From NCBI RefSeq assembly GCF_900090205.1, contig NZ_LT607802.1, positions 901,846 through 965,845 on the forward strand: 64,000 nt of DNA. The letters are read 5' to 3'. The stretch comes from Vogesella sp. LIG4 (lineage in GTDB: Bacteria > Pseudomonadota > Gammaproteobacteria > Burkholderiales > Chromobacteriaceae). The position numbers and the translations under genes were made by a program. The notes beneath the pieces were generated by a model. That model did not search any database. It was not told the origin of the DNA and saw only the letters and a list, made by a program, of their open reading frames with translations. Below are positions 9,559 through 20,181 of this stretch, in pieces; position 1 is the stretch's first letter; each line of letters starts with the position of its first letter.

Positions 9559-11010
9559 TTACAGCGCCGGAGCGCGGTTATGCCAGTCTGTCGCCTGCTG
9601 GAACTGGTGCGCCACGTTCAGCATGCGCGCCTCGCCAAAGTAGTTGCCGATGATCTGCAGACCCACCGGGCGGCCGTTGTCGCTGAAGCCGGCCGGTACG
9701 CTCATTGCCGGCAGGCCGGCCAGGTTCACCGACAGGGTGTAGATGTCCGACAGGTACATCTGCACCGGGTCGCCGGATTTCTCGCCCAGGTTGAAAGCGG
9801 CGGTAGGCGCCACCGGGCCCAGGATCACGTCGCAGCTGGCGAAGGCGGCCTTGAAGTCCTCGGCGATCAGGCGGCGGATCTTCTGCGCCTTGATGTAGTA
9901 GGCGTCGTAGTAGCCGTGGCTCAGTACATAGGTGCCCACCATGATGCGGCGCTTCACCTCGCTGCCGAAACCTTCGGCGCGGGTCTTCTCGTACATGTCC
10001 ACCAGGTCCTTGTACTCGCTGGCGCGGTGGCCGTAGCGCACACCGTCGAAGCGCGACAGGTTGGCGGAGGCTTCCGCCGGGGCGATCACGTAGTAGGCCG
10101 GGATCGACAGCTGGGTGTTGGGCAGACTCACTTCCACCACCTCGGCGCCCAGCTTCTTCAGCTCGGCCACGGCGCCGTCGATGATGCGGCCAACGTCGCC
10201 AGCCAGGCCGGCGGCGAAGTATTCACGCGGCAGGCCGACGCGCAGGCCGGCCAGCGGCTGCGCCAGCTCGCGGCTGTAGTCTTCCTTGGCGCGTTCCAGG
10301 CTGGTGGAGTCGCGCTCGTCGAAACCGGCCATCACGTTCAGCATCAGCGCGCAGTCCTCGGCGGTCTGCGCCATCACCCCGCCCTGATCCAGCGAGCTGG
10401 CGTAGGCCACCATGCCGAAGCGCGATACCACGCCGTAGGTGGGCTTGATGCCGGTCACGCCGCAGTGGCTGGCCGGCTGGCGGATGGAGCCGCCGGTATC
10501 GGTGGCGGTGGCCACCGGCGCCAGGCGCGCGGCAACGGCCGCAGCGGAACCGCCGGAGGAGCCGCCGGGAATGGCGTTCAGGTCCCACGGGTTCTTCACC
10601 GCGCCGTAGAAGCTGTTCTCGTTGGAGGAGCCCATGGCGAACTCGTCCATATTGGCGCGGCCCAGCGTCACCAGGCCGGCGGCCTGGCACTGCTCGATCA
10701 CGTGCGCGCTGTACGGCGAGATGAAGTTGTCCAGCATCTTCGAGCCGCAGCTGGTCTTCCAGCCCTGCTGGCAGAAGATGTCCTTGTGCGCGATGGGCAC
10801 GCCGGTGAGTGCACCGGCTGTGCCGGCGGCGCGGCGCGCATCGGCGGCGGCGGCCTCGGCCAGCGACTTGGCGCGGTCGACGGTGATGAAGGCGTTCAGC
10901 TGCGGGTTGAGTGCATCGATACGGTCGAGATAGGCGGTTGCCAGCTCGACGGCGCTCAACTGGCCGGCGGCCAGTTGCGCGGAAAGCTGTTTCAGCGTGG
11001 CGTTAATCAT
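9559..11010 (-). CDS. gatA: Asp-tRNA(Asn)/Glu-tRNA(Gln) amidotransferase subunit A
   Basis: Amidase subunit that releases ammonia from glutamine for the GatB-bound tRNA. 483 residues. The amidase signature [17 protein letters not shown] is present, with the Ser-cisSer-Lys triad made up by the upstream AHKD lysine, a GGS serine and the [10 protein letters not shown] serine. It lies 73 nt downstream of gatC in the same direction. An uptake-like word is at 10185-10193. The stop codon abuts a MITE-like repeat. Confidence 0.96.
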   Translation of the reverse strand: MINATLKQLSAQLAAGQLSAVELATAYLDRIDALNPQLNAFITVDRAKSLAEAAAADARRAAGTAGALTGVPIAHKDIFCQQGWKTSCGSKMLDNFISPYSAHVIEQCQAAGLVTLGRANMDEFAMGSSNENSFYGAVKNPWDLNAIPGGSSGGSAAAVAARLAPVATATDTGGSIRQPASHCGVTGIKPTYGVVSRFGMVAYASSLDQGGVMAQTAEDCALMLNVMAGFDERDSTSLERAKEDYSRELAQPLAGLRVGLPREYFAAGLAGDVGRIIDGAVAELKKLGAEVVEVSLPNTQLSIPAYYVIAPAEASANLSRFDGVRYGHRASEYKDLVDMYEKTRAEGFGSEVKRRIMVGTYVLSHGYYDAYYIKAQKIRRLIAEDFKAAFASCDVILGPVAPTAAFNLGEKSGDPVQMYLSDIYTLSVNLAGLPAMSVPAGFSDNGRPVGLQIIGNYFGEARMLNVAHQFQQATDWHNRAPAL

Positions 11011-11083
11011 TGTGTGTTGATTTCCGTCCGGAATGACATAAGCGCATGGCTGCCGCCATGCAGAACGGCCAGGGCTGGCCGCG

Positions 11084-11371
11084 TTATTCGATTACCTTGG
11101 GCACCAGGAACAGGCCCTTTTCCACCTGCGGCGCCACCGCCTGGCAGGCGTCGCGGCGATCAGGCTCGGTCACCGCGTCCTCGCGCAGGCGCAGGCTGAC
11201 ATCCTGCGGATGCGCCATCGGCTCGATACCGTCGGTATTGACGGCCTGCATCTGTTCGATCAGGCCCAGAATATTGTTCAGCTGCGTGCCGACAGCCTCG
11301 ATTTCGGCGTCGGTTACGGCGATGCGGGACAGGCGCGCGATTCGCGCAACATCCTCATGAGTCAGCGACAT
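11084..11371 (-). CDS. gatC: Asp-tRNA(Asn)/Glu-tRNA(Gln) amidotransferase subunit C
   Basis: 95-residue GatC, the belt-like subunit that stabilises GatA-GatB. It starts [19 protein letters not shown] and carries the typical [22 protein letters not shown] segment. First gene of gatC-gatA-gatB, divergent from mreB. Having both GatCAB and a Neisseriales-like context suggests that Gln-tRNA and/or Asn-tRNA is made by transamidation; the window does not show which. Confidence 0.95.
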   Translation of the reverse strand: MSLTHEDVARIARLSRIAVTDAEIEAVGTQLNNILGLIEQMQAVNTDGIEPMAHPQDVSLRLREDAVTEPDRRDACQAVAPQVEKGLFLVPKVIE

Positions 11372-12632
<1,261 letters not shown>

Positions 12633-12650
12633 TCGCCCCTTCCGATGAGG

Positions 12651-12673
12651 CACCGCCCGGCCACGGGCGGTGC
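12651..12673 (+). other. mreB-mreC intercistronic hairpin
   Basis: A perfect 10-bp stem, GCACCGCCCG (12651-12660) with CGGGCGGTGC (12664-12673), loop CCA. No T-run follows. It sits between the abundant-protein gene mreB and mreC, and its 3' arm ends 8 nt before the mreC ATG, so it could trim mreC expression or protect the mreB 3' end. Confidence 0.7.
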
Positions 12674-12681
12674 GTGGCTGC

Positions 12682-13590
12682 ATGAACTTCGCCAATACCC
12701 CGAGCTTCGCCAACCAGGGCCTGAGCCCTGCCGGGCGCCTGACGCTTTGCGTGCTCGCTTCCATCGCCCTGTTGATCGGCGACAGCCATTTCGGCCTGAT
12801 GGATCGCGCGCGCAATGCCATTTCGGTATTGCTGTACCCGGTGCAGCGCGCCGCCAACCTGCCGTTGGCGGCCGGCCGGCACATCGGGGACTTCTTCGTG
12901 ACCCAGGCCGAGCTGAAACAGGACAACGACCGCCTGCGCAGCGTGGAGCTGGCGCAGTCCGGCCGCCTGATGCGGCTGCAGTCGCTGGAACGCGAACTGG
13001 CCCAGCTCAAGGCGCTGAACCAGCTCAAGGTTGGCCGCAGCGAAGGCGGCCAGCTGGCCGAGGTGCTGTACACCGCGCGTGACCCGTTCAGCTACAAGAT
13101 CATCATCGACAAGGGGCAGGATGCCGGCGTCAAGGCCGGGCTGCCGGTGATCGATGAAATCGGCCTGATCGGCCAGGTTACCCGCGTGCAGCCGCTGACC
13201 TCCGAGATCACGCTGATCGTCAACAAGAACGAGATGGTGCCGGTGATGAACCTGCGCACCAGCCAGCGCACCCTGCTGTACGGCTACGGTGGCGGCATCG
13301 AGGTGCGCTACCTGTCGGCCTCGTCCGACATCCGCCCCGGCGACGAGCTGGTAACCTCCGGCCTCGACGGCATGTACCAGGCCGGCATCCCGGTGGCGCG
13401 CGTCACCCACGTGGACCGCCCGGCCGGCGCCGCCTTTGCCCGCGTGCTGTGCCAGAGCCTGGCCGGCGTGCAGTCCAGCCGCTACGTGATGGTGATGCCG
13501 GAACAACCGCTGCGCCCGCCACAGCCGGCCCCGCTGCCGGAACCGGCCAGCAAGAAGAAGAAACCCAGCAATGAAGACGATGCAGGCTAG
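12682..13590 (+). CDS. mreC: Rod shape-determining protein MreC
   Basis: Bitopic periplasmic scaffold of the elongasome that activates PBP2-RodA. About 302 residues: N-terminal membrane segment (LTLCVLASIALLIGDSHFG), a coiled coil (residues ~75-120, rich in Leu, Gln and Glu), then the beta-barrel core with VIDEIGLIGQV and DIRPGDELVTSGL. I chose the ATG at 12682; a GTG at 12670 lies inside the intercistronic hairpin. The tail is proline- and lysine-rich (PASKKKKPS). Confidence 0.95.
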   Translation: MNFANTPSFANQGLSPAGRLTLCVLASIALLIGDSHFGLMDRARNAISVLLYPVQRAANLPLAAGRHIGDFFVTQAELKQDNDRLRSVELAQSGRLMRLQSLERELAQLKALNQLKVGRSEGGQLAEVLYTARDPFSYKIIIDKGQDAGVKAGLPVIDEIGLIGQVTRVQPLTSEITLIVNKNEMVPVMNLRTSQRTLLYGYGGGIEVRYLSASSDIRPGDELVTSGLDGMYQAGIPVARVTHVDRPAGAAFARVLCQSLAGVQSSRYVMVMPEQPLRPPQPAPLPEPASKKKKPSNEDDAG

Positions 13591-13593
13591 ACC

Positions 13594-14097
13594 ATGAGCT
13601 ACGAACGACCGCAGGCACTGCTCAAGCCGATCCGTCGCCGCTTCATCACGCTGACCTTTGCCATTGCCCTGCTGCTGGAACTGATGCCGCTGCCGGTGGG
13701 CTCTACCCGCTGGCTGCCGGACTTCGTTGCCATGCTGATCCTGTACTGGGCGCTGAACCAGCCGCGGCGCATCGGCATCGGCATGGCCTTCCTGCTGGGC
13801 CTGATCACCGATGTGGCCACCACCGGCCTGTTCGGCCAGCACGCGCTGGCCTACAGCATCACCGCCTACCTGGTGCTGCTGCGCCAGCGCCAGCTGGTGA
13901 TGTTCAACCTCGGACAGCAGGCACTGGTGATCCTGGCCATGCTGGAGGCCAACCAGCTGATCATGGTACTGGCGCGGCTGGCCACCGGCGCCGCCTTCGT
14001 CGGCTGGAGCTACTTCCTGCCGCCACTGGTGGGCGCCCTGCTGTGGCCGCTGCTCAACAAGCTGCTGCTGCTGCCCTACCGCCACCACAGCGTGTAA
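13594..14097 (+). CDS. mreD: Rod shape-determining protein MreD
   Basis: 167-residue inner-membrane protein with about five hydrophobic helices, a partner of MreC in the elongasome. Motifs LPDFVAMLILYW and GLITDVATTGLFGQHAL are typical of MreD. It starts 3 nt after the mreC stop and lies 6 nt before mrdA, so the genes are probably cotranscribed and coupled. Confidence 0.94.
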   Translation: MSYERPQALLKPIRRRFITLTFAIALLLELMPLPVGSTRWLPDFVAMLILYWALNQPRRIGIGMAFLLGLITDVATTGLFGQHALAYSITAYLVLLRQRQLVMFNLGQQALVILAMLEANQLIMVLARLATGAAFVGWSYFLPPLVGALLWPLLNKLLLLPYRHHSV

Positions 14098-14103
14098 GCA
14101 CCG

Positions 14104-16041
14104 ATGTCCCGCCTGAAAGACCCGCAAACCGAAGAAAGCCAGTTCCAGCTGCGCCTGCTGATCGCCTATGGCCTGGTGGTAGCGATGCTGCTGGTGCTGG
14201 CGCTGCGCTTTGTCTGGCTGCAGGTGATGCAGTACGACCACTTCGCCACCCTGGCGCAGAACAACAGTATCTCGCTGGTGCCGGTGCAGCCCAACCGCGG
14301 GCTGATCCTGGATCGCAACGGCGTGATCCTGGCGCAGAACCACTCCGCCTATACGCTGGAACTCACCCCGGTGAAGATTCCGGACCTGGAAGGCACGGTA
14401 AAGGCACTGGGCCAGCTGATCGACATCACCCCGCGCGACGAGCGCCGCTTCCGCAAGCTGCTGGCGGAGAGCAAGGAATTCGAGCCGGTGCCGCTCAAGC
14501 TGAAGCTCACCGACGAGGAAGCCGCCCGCCTGGCGGTGAACGCCTGGCGCTTTCCCGGCGTGGAAGTGCGCGCCTGGCTGTTCCGCGACTACCCGTACAA
14601 GGAGCTGACCAGCCACGTGCTGGGCTATATCGGCCGCATTAACCAGCAAGACCAGGACCAGATGGACGAGGAAGGCACGCTGGCCAACTACCGCGGCGCC
14701 ACCCACATCGGCAAGCTGGGGCTGGAAGCCACCTATGAGCAGGAGCTGCACGGCAGCAACGGTTTCGAGGAAATGGAAACCGATGCCAACGGCCGCGCGG
14801 TGCGCAGCCTGCGCCGCACACCGCCGGTGCATGGCAACAACCTGCAGCTGGCGCTGGACATCCGCATCCAGGAAATCGCCGACAAGCTGTTCGGCAACCG
14901 CCGCGGCGCGCTGGTGGCCATCGACCCGCAGACCGGCGGCATCCTGGCCTTCGTCTCCAAACCCGGCTTCGACCCCAACCTGTTCATCGACGGCGTGGAT
15001 GCCGCCACCTGGAAAACGCTGAACGAAGACTGGCAGAAGCCGCTGGTGAACCGTGCGCTGCGCGGCCTGTACCCGCCGGGCTCCACCTTCAAGCCGTTCT
15101 TCTCCATGGCCGCACTGCAGGCCGGTGTGCTCAGCCCCACCGAGCTGCGCCCGGCCCCCGGCTATTTCGTGCTGCCGGGCTCCAACCACCAGTTCCGCGA
15201 CTCGGTGCCCAGCGGCCACGGCATGGTGAACCTGCAACGTGCCATCGCGGTATCCAGTGATACCTATTTCTACCGCCTGGCGTGGGAAATGGGCATCGAC
15301 CGCATGCAGACGATCGGCCAGTTCGGCCTGGGGCAGAAAACCGGTATCGACCTGGACAACGAAGCGGCCGGGGTACTGCCGAGCAAGGAATGGAAAGCCA
15401 AGCGCTTTGCCAAGTACCGCCCCGAGGTTGGCCGCTGGTACCCGGCCGACGTGGTGAGCGTGGGCATCGGCCAGGGCTTCAACGCCTACACCCCGCTGCA
15501 GATGGCCAACGCCACCGCCATCCTGGCCAACAACGGCAAGGCGTTCAAGCCGCACCTGGTGGAGAAGATCGTGGATGCCCGCAGCGGCAAGGAACGCCAG
15601 ATCGATGCACAGCCGGCCCGCGTGCTGGCATTCAAGCCGGAATACTTCAGCACGGTGAAGGAAGGCATGCGCGCAGTGCTGCAGGCCGGCGGCACCGCGG
15701 CGCGCGTCGGTGTGGGCCTGTCATACAGCATGGCCGGCAAGACCGGTACCGCGCAGGTGGTGCAGATCAAGCAGGGTGCCAAGTACAACGCCGGCGCGCT
15801 GGCCGAGCAGTACCGCGACCACTCCTGGTTCATTTCCTTCGCCCCGGTGGAAAACCCGCGCATCGCCATTGCCGTGATCGTGGAAAACGCCGGCTTCGGC
15901 GCCACCAGCGCCGCGCCGATTGCGCGCGCGGTGACCGACTTTGCCATCACCGGCAAGGTGCCGGCAGAGCTGGAAGGCCAGCTGCAGTCGGTGCCGGCCA
16001 AGATTTCGCAAGGAGCACGCGATGCATCAGCCGCTCGTTAA
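14104..16041 (+). CDS. mrdA: Peptidoglycan D,D-transpeptidase MrdA (PBP2), elongation-specific
   Basis: Class B penicillin-binding protein of the elongasome, partner of RodA. 645 residues. One transmembrane helix near residues 17-37 (LLIAYGLVVAMLLVLALRF), then pedestal and transpeptidase domains. Active-site motifs: STFK near residue 327, SSD near 384 and KTGT near 545. Its end overlaps the rodA start by 20 nt. No uptake-like word occurs in the whole mre-mrd block. Confidence 0.96.
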   Translation: MSRLKDPQTEESQFQLRLLIAYGLVVAMLLVLALRFVWLQVMQYDHFATLAQNNSISLVPVQPNRGLILDRNGVILAQNHSAYTLELTPVKIPDLEGTVKALGQLIDITPRDERRFRKLLAESKEFEPVPLKLKLTDEEAARLAVNAWRFPGVEVRAWLFRDYPYKELTSHVLGYIGRINQQDQDQMDEEGTLANYRGATHIGKLGLEATYEQELHGSNGFEEMETDANGRAVRSLRRTPPVHGNNLQLALDIRIQEIADKLFGNRRGALVAIDPQTGGILAFVSKPGFDPNLFIDGVDAATWKTLNEDWQKPLVNRALRGLYPPGSTFKPFFSMAALQAGVLSPTELRPAPGYFVLPGSNHQFRDSVPSGHGMVNLQRAIAVSSDTYFYRLAWEMGIDRMQTIGQFGLGQKTGIDLDNEAAGVLPSKEWKAKRFAKYRPEVGRWYPADVVSVGIGQGFNAYTPLQMANATAILANNGKAFKPHLVEKIVDARSGKERQIDAQPARVLAFKPEYFSTVKEGMRAVLQAGGTAARVGVGLSYSMAGKTGTAQVVQIKQGAKYNAGALAEQYRDHSWFISFAPVENPRIAIAVIVENAGFGATSAAPIARAVTDFAITGKVPAELEGQLQSVPAKISQGARDASAAR

Positions 16042-17116
16042 GCGCATCCTGAGCGCGATTGCCGAGCCGTTCGACGGCTGGCTACTGGCCTTCCTGGGCG
16101 GCGTGTTCATCCTCAGCATGCTGGTGCTGTACTCCGCCTCCAACCAGAGCTGGTACAAGCTCGACAACAAGGTGGCCTACACCATGCTGTCGCTGATGGT
16201 GATGTGGGCGCTGGCCAAGGCGCGTCCGCAGGCGGTGATGAACTTCGCCCCACCGCTATACGCGGTGGGAGTGATGCTGCTGATCGGCGTGGCGCTGTTC
16301 GGGGTGAGCGTCAACGGCTCGCGGCGCTGGCTGAGCCTCGGCATCGTGCGCATCCAGCCGTCGGAGATCATGAAGATCGCGGTACCGATGATGCTGGCCT
16401 GGTTCTTCCAGAAATACGAAACCACGCTCAACTGGCGCCATTACATCGTGGCGGCACTGCTGATCCTGGTGCCCAGCGCGCTGGTGCTCAAGCAGCCTGA
16501 CCTCGGCACCGCGGTGCTGATCATGGGTGCCGGCTTCTTCGTGCTGTTCTTCGCCGGCCTGTCGTGGAAGGTGATCATCGGCGGCCTGGTGGCGTTTGCC
16601 GCCAGCCTGCCGGTGGTATGGAACCTGATGCACGACTACCAGCGCCGCCGCATCCTGACGCTGATCGACCCGATGCAGGACCCGCTGGGCGACGGCTACC
16701 ACATCATCCAGTCGATGATCGCCATCGGCTCCGGCGGGCCGTGGGGCAAGGGCTGGCTCAATGGCAGCCAGACCCACCTCGATTACATCCCGGAGCGGAC
16801 TACCGACTTCATCTTCGCGGTGTACTCCGAGGAATTCGGCCTGATCGGCAACCTCACCCTGGTGGTGCTGTACCTGTGCATCATCAGCCGCGGCATGATG
16901 ATCACCGCCCGCGCGCAGACGCTATACGGCCGCCTGCTGGCCGGCGCCATCACCATGTCCTTCTTCGTCTATGCCTTCGTGAACATGGGCATGGTGGCCG
17001 GCATCCTGCCGGTGGTGGGCGTGCCGCTGCCGTTCATGTCCTACGGCGGCACCGCCACGGTGTCGCTGGCGGTGGCGCTGGGCATGCTGATGAGTATCGG
17101 CAACCGCAACCGCTAA
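16022..17116 (+). CDS. rodA: Peptidoglycan glycosyltransferase RodA (SEDS family)
   Basis: SEDS-family polymerase that builds glycan strands during elongation. 364 residues, about ten membrane segments. Conserved stretches: NGSRRWLSLG, QPSEIMKI, LKQPDLGTA and, at the end, LPFMSYGGTATVSL. The ATG at 16022 is inside the 3' end of mrdA (20-nt overlap) and gives the usual N-terminus MHQPLVKRI. Last gene of the operon; an inverted pair of uptake-like words follows. Confidence 0.96.
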   Translation: MHQPLVKRILSAIAEPFDGWLLAFLGGVFILSMLVLYSASNQSWYKLDNKVAYTMLSLMVMWALAKARPQAVMNFAPPLYAVGVMLLIGVALFGVSVNGSRRWLSLGIVRIQPSEIMKIAVPMMLAWFFQKYETTLNWRHYIVAALLILVPSALVLKQPDLGTAVLIMGAGFFVLFFAGLSWKVIIGGLVAFAASLPVVWNLMHDYQRRRILTLIDPMQDPLGDGYHIIQSMIAIGSGGPWGKGWLNGSQTHLDYIPERTTDFIFAVYSEEFGLIGNLTLVVLYLCIISRGMMITARAQTLYGRLLAGAITMSFFVYAFVNMGMVAGILPVVGVPLPFMSYGGTATVSLAVALGMLMSIGNRNR

Positions 17117-17132
17117 GCCACGCTGTTCCCCT

Positions 17133-17162
17133 GATGCGGCCAACCCCAAGGTTGGCCGCATC
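17133..17162. terminator. Hairpin of inverted uptake-like words after rodA
   Basis: GATGCGGCCAACC (17133-17145) pairs perfectly with GGTTGGCCGCATC (17150-17162) around the loop CCAA: a 13-bp stem 16 nt past the rodA stop. Only a weak T-rich stretch follows (GCCTTTCGG). Position and geometry match the uptake-sequence terminators known in Neisseria and Haemophilus, but termination is inferred. Confidence 0.7.
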
Positions 17163-17224
17163 GCCTTTCGGCCTAGTCCATGCGGCCAATGGCCGCCGCC
17201 GTACCCAGCCGCTAGGCTCTGCGC

Positions 17225-17596
17225 ATGAAGCCCGATCCCCGCCTGCCCCTGGTTTACGCCTGCTCCGGCTGCTCCAATGCCGCGCAGCTGGCCAACCATT
17301 TTGCGCTGCGCCTCACCCGCGCCGGCCTGGCCGAGATGTCCTGCATCGCCGGCGTCGGCGGCCAGGTGCCGGCGCTGCTGCGCATGGCCCGCAGCGGCAG
17401 GCGCATCCTGGCACTGGACGGCTGCCCGCTGGCCTGCGTGCAGGGCTGCCTGACCCAGGCTGGCGTAGTGGCGGATACGCACATCGACCTTTCCAGGCAC
17501 GGCGTGAAAAAGCGCAAGCACGCCGACTTCGAGGCCGGCGACGCCGAGCGGCTGTGGCCGCTGCTCAGCGCCGTGGCCAGCGCGCTGCATCAGTAG
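17225..17596 (+). CDS. DGC-domain putative zinc-binding protein
   Basis: 123-residue cytoplasmic protein of the DGC family, named after its Asp-Gly-Cys motif. Cysteine clusters are visible: YACSGCSNAAQLAN at the start, SCIAGVGG near residue 40, and LDGCPLACVQGC near residue 63, the DGC motif. These probably bind zinc; the role of the family is not established. It overlaps the 3' end of the convergent DUF2145 gene by 7 nt. The preceding intergenic stretch holds another uptake-like word (17181-17189). Confidence 0.8.
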   Translation: MKPDPRLPLVYACSGCSNAAQLANHFALRLTRAGLAEMSCIAGVGGQVPALLRMARSGRRILALDGCPLACVQGCLTQAGVVADTHIDLSRHGVKKRKHADFEAGDAERLWPLLSAVASALHQ

Positions 17597-18399
17597 CGCT
17601 TCAACACCGGCGCCGCGACCTCCTCCACCTGCCAGCCTTCGTTGCGGGCCATGAAGAACTGGATGATGGAGTCCACCGTCACCGTGCGGATGCGGTCGCT
17701 GTAACGCAACTCGTTGGGGTGGTCGTCAAAGGCGACGTTGGCCTTGAACATGCGGCCGCCAAGGCGGGTCAGCGCCCCCAGGTTCAGCTCGGTGGGCTGG
17801 TAGCCGTTTTTCTGCAGCCACTGCTGGCTTTGCTCGCGGGTATACAGATGGTTGCCGGTACTGGCCGCCGCCAGCGTTTCCAGCACCCAGGCATTGGAGT
17901 TCTGGTAGCGGGTGGCAAACGGATAGGCGGTCAGGCTGTAGCGGGTGGAAAACATGGTGCGCAGCAGCGCGCCATCCTGCAGCCGCTCGCCCAGGCTTTT
18001 GGCCAGTGCCGACGGCGGCACCAGCAGCACCGTATCGAAGGCGTACATGTCATCGAGGAAGAAAGTCCCCAGCCCGTCGTACCACAGCTCCGCCCGGTCG
18101 CTGCCACACTCGTTCAGCAGCTCCGCCACCCGCCAGCGACCGTCACCGGCACGGTAGACGATGCCGGCATGGGTGTAGCGCAAGCCGTACTTGCTGAGAT
18201 CCTGCCCCACCCGCCCGATGATGGCCACCGGCGTACCCAGCTGCTCCAGCCGCTGCTGCGCCTGCTGCGCGGTTGCCAGCGCCAGGCGGAAGGTATCCGG
18301 CGACAGCTGTTTTTCCTCGCAGGAGCGCCCGGCCTGCGCCGGCGCGGCCAGGCAGGCCAGCAGCAGGGCGGCGCCGGTCAGCAGCTTACGACGGCACAT
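17590..18399 (-). CDS. DUF2145 family exported protein
   Basis: 269-residue protein with a signal peptide (MCRRKLLTGAALLLACLAAP, cleavage near AQAG). The mature start GRSCEEKQLSP and the segments VGQDLSKYGLRYTHAG and VAELLNECGSD are recognisable as DUF2145, a periplasmic family of unknown function. The conserved Asp/His/Cys residues may hint at an NlpC/P60-like fold, but that is a guess. It overlaps the upstream exported protein gene by 14 nt, so the two are probably made and used together. Confidence 0.8.
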   Translation of the reverse strand: MCRRKLLTGAALLLACLAAPAQAGRSCEEKQLSPDTFRLALATAQQAQQRLEQLGTPVAIIGRVGQDLSKYGLRYTHAGIVYRAGDGRWRVAELLNECGSDRAELWYDGLGTFFLDDMYAFDTVLLVPPSALAKSLGERLQDGALLRTMFSTRYSLTAYPFATRYQNSNAWVLETLAAASTGNHLYTREQSQQWLQKNGYQPTELNLGALTRLGGRMFKANVAFDDHPNELRYSDRIRTVTVDSIIQFFMARNEGWQVEEVAAPVLKRY

Positions 18400-18838
18400 G
18401 GCTATGCTCCAGCAGCGCCTCGCCCACCGCATTCGGAATGAAGGCCAGCACCTTGCCGGATGCCACCAGCAGCGTGCCGCTGGCGGTGGCCGAAGCCTGT
18501 ACCGTGACGCCGATTGCGGTGCCGGACGCCTGGAACGCCGACTTGGACATGTCCAGCGCCAGCTTGCTGCCGTCCTTGGCGCCTTCCAGCAGCACCCGCA
18601 CACCACTGCCGCTGGCCTCCACCACGCCGGTCACCACGAAGACGGTGCCGATCACCGGCAGCATCGACCCGGTGAACGGCCGCCCTTCGGCACTGCCCTT
18701 CACCAACCCGACCGGGGTGGCGATGATGGACAGCAGCCCGACAGCCACTTTCTCCGAAGGATTGAAGTCCAGCGACCCGGCCCAGCCCTGCAGGCTGGTC
18801 ACCATCAGCACAGCGGCACACCATTTTCTTGCGTTCAT
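18386..18838 (-). CDS. Small exported protein of unknown function, paired with DUF2145
   Basis: 150 residues. I do not recognise a family. Visible: a signal peptide (MNARKWCAAVLMVTSLQGWAG), then a low-charge body rich in Gly, Ala, Ser and Val with hydrophobic stretches (VGLLSIIATPVGLVKGS, GTVFVVTGVVEASGSG). The start is set by a strong ribosome site (GGAGGTGACG) just before the ATG at 18838. It overlaps the DUF2145 gene, so a shared envelope role is likely. The body may pass through or lie on a membrane. Confidence 0.7.
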   Translation of the reverse strand: MNARKWCAAVLMVTSLQGWAGSLDFNPSEKVAVGLLSIIATPVGLVKGSAEGRPFTGSMLPVIGTVFVVTGVVEASGSGVRVLLEGAKDGSKLALDMSKSAFQASGTAIGVTVQASATASGTLLVASGKVLAFIPNAVGEALLEHSHVPS

Positions 18839-18995
18839 CGTCACCTCCATGAAAACGGCATGATACGACAACGACATTACCGCTGCGCAAGACAAATCAA
18901 ACGTCTGTTGCAATCATTGATGCCAACCGCCACTATAGAGCCCGAACTCTAAACAAGGCCGCGCCACGCAGTGCGGCCAACACGAGGAGATGGGC

Positions 18996-19859
18996 ATGCA
19001 AGTGGAATTGCTGCTGCTGGCGCTGGCGCCGGTGTTTCTGGCCTGTGTGGCCTGGGAGATGGTCTACTGGCGCCGCCGCGGCCGCGCCGATGTCTACAGC
19101 TGGCCGGATACGCTGTGCAATGCCGGCCTGGCGCTGTTGCACCAGGGCGCCGACAAGCTGGCCTGGCTGCTGGTGATTCCGCTGTACCAGCTGCTGTACC
19201 AGCACCGGCTGTTCACGCCGCCCGGCGGCTGGGGCGGCACGCTGCTGCTGTTCCTGGCGCAGGATTTCCTCTACTACTGGTTTCACCGCGCCAGCCACCG
19301 CGTGCGCTGGTTGTGGGCGGCGCACAGCGTGCATCACAGCTCCACGCGCCTGAACCTGTCCACCGCCTTCCGCCAGAGCGTGCTGTACCCGCTGGCCGGC
19401 ATGTGGGCGTTCTGGCTGCCGCTGGCCTGGCTGGGCTTTGCGCCGCAGCAGGTGGTGGCCGTGGTGCTGCTCAACCTCGCCTTCCAGTTTTTCGTGCACA
19501 CCCAGGCGCTGCCCAAACTGGGCTGGCTGGAATACCTGTTCAACACGCCATCCATCCACCGCAGCCACCACGCGCAGAACCCGCGCTACATCGACCACAA
19601 CTACGCCGGCGTGCTGGTGATCTGGGACCGGCTGTTCGGCAGCTACGTGGCGGAAACTGCCGACGAGCCCTGCCGCTACGGCACGGTGAAGCCGGTGCAC
19701 AGCGTCAACCCGCTATGGGTGAACGTGGTGGAGTGGCGCGACATGCTGCGCGAAACGTTGGCCGCACGCAGCTGGCGCGCACGGCTGACGCTGCTGTTCG
19801 GCGCGCCGGAAGCCGCCGAGCGCGCCGCCGACCGGCAGGCGGCAAGCAGGGCTACATGA
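18996..19859 (+). CDS. Sterol desaturase / fatty acid hydroxylase family membrane protein
   Basis: 287 residues with several membrane helices and the three histidine clusters of the di-iron hydroxylase superfamily: HRASH near residue 94, HSVHH near 107, HRSHH near 190. The substrate is probably a lipid (fatty acid, hopanoid or sterol-like) but cannot be told from the sequence. I chose the ATG at 18996 because AGGAG lies 6 nt upstream; the ATG at 18990 abuts that site too closely. Its end overlaps convergent azlD by 8 nt. One uptake-like word inside uses TTG GCC GCA. Confidence 0.82.
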   Translation: MQVELLLLALAPVFLACVAWEMVYWRRRGRADVYSWPDTLCNAGLALLHQGADKLAWLLVIPLYQLLYQHRLFTPPGGWGGTLLLFLAQDFLYYWFHRASHRVRWLWAAHSVHHSSTRLNLSTAFRQSVLYPLAGMWAFWLPLAWLGFAPQQVVAVVLLNLAFQFFVHTQALPKLGWLEYLFNTPSIHRSHHAQNPRYIDHNYAGVLVIWDRLFGSYVAETADEPCRYGTVKPVHSVNPLWVNVVEWRDMLRETLAARSWRARLTLLFGAPEAAERAADRQAASRAT

Positions 19860-20181
19860 GCCAGCGCCACAGCCCGTACACCACGAAGCCGCCGATGATG
19901 GCCAGCAGGGTGCGGCGGGTGAAGAAGGCCAGTGCGCCGGCGGCCAGCGTGCCCGGCAGGTAGGCGTTGCCCAGCGACAGCTCGATGTCGCCGTGCGGCG
20001 CCAGCGCCATCGGCACGATCAGCGCGGTGAGCACCGCCGCCGGCACGTAGCGCAGGCTGCGCTCCAGCCAGTGCGGAAACGCCAGCCGGTGGCCGAATAC
20101 CAGGAAGCTCAGGCGGATGCCGTAGGTCACCACCAGCATGCCGGCGATGGCCAGCAGCAATTGTTGCGTCGTCAGATTCAT
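19852..20181 (-). CDS. azlD: AzlD family branched-chain amino acid exporter subunit
   Basis: 109-residue protein with about four membrane helices. The motif [13 protein letters not shown] followed by [13 protein letters not shown] is typical of AzlD, the small subunit of AzlCD/YgaZH exporters. Its ATG overlaps the azlC stop by 4 nt, so the two are coupled. It likely exports branched-chain or related amino acids from the cytoplasm. Confidence 0.88.
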   Translation of the reverse strand: MNLTTQQLLLAIAGMLVVTYGIRLSFLVFGHRLAFPHWLERSLRYVPAAVLTALIVPMALAPHGDIELSLGNAYLPGTLAAGALAFFTRRTLLAIIGGFVVYGLWRWLM

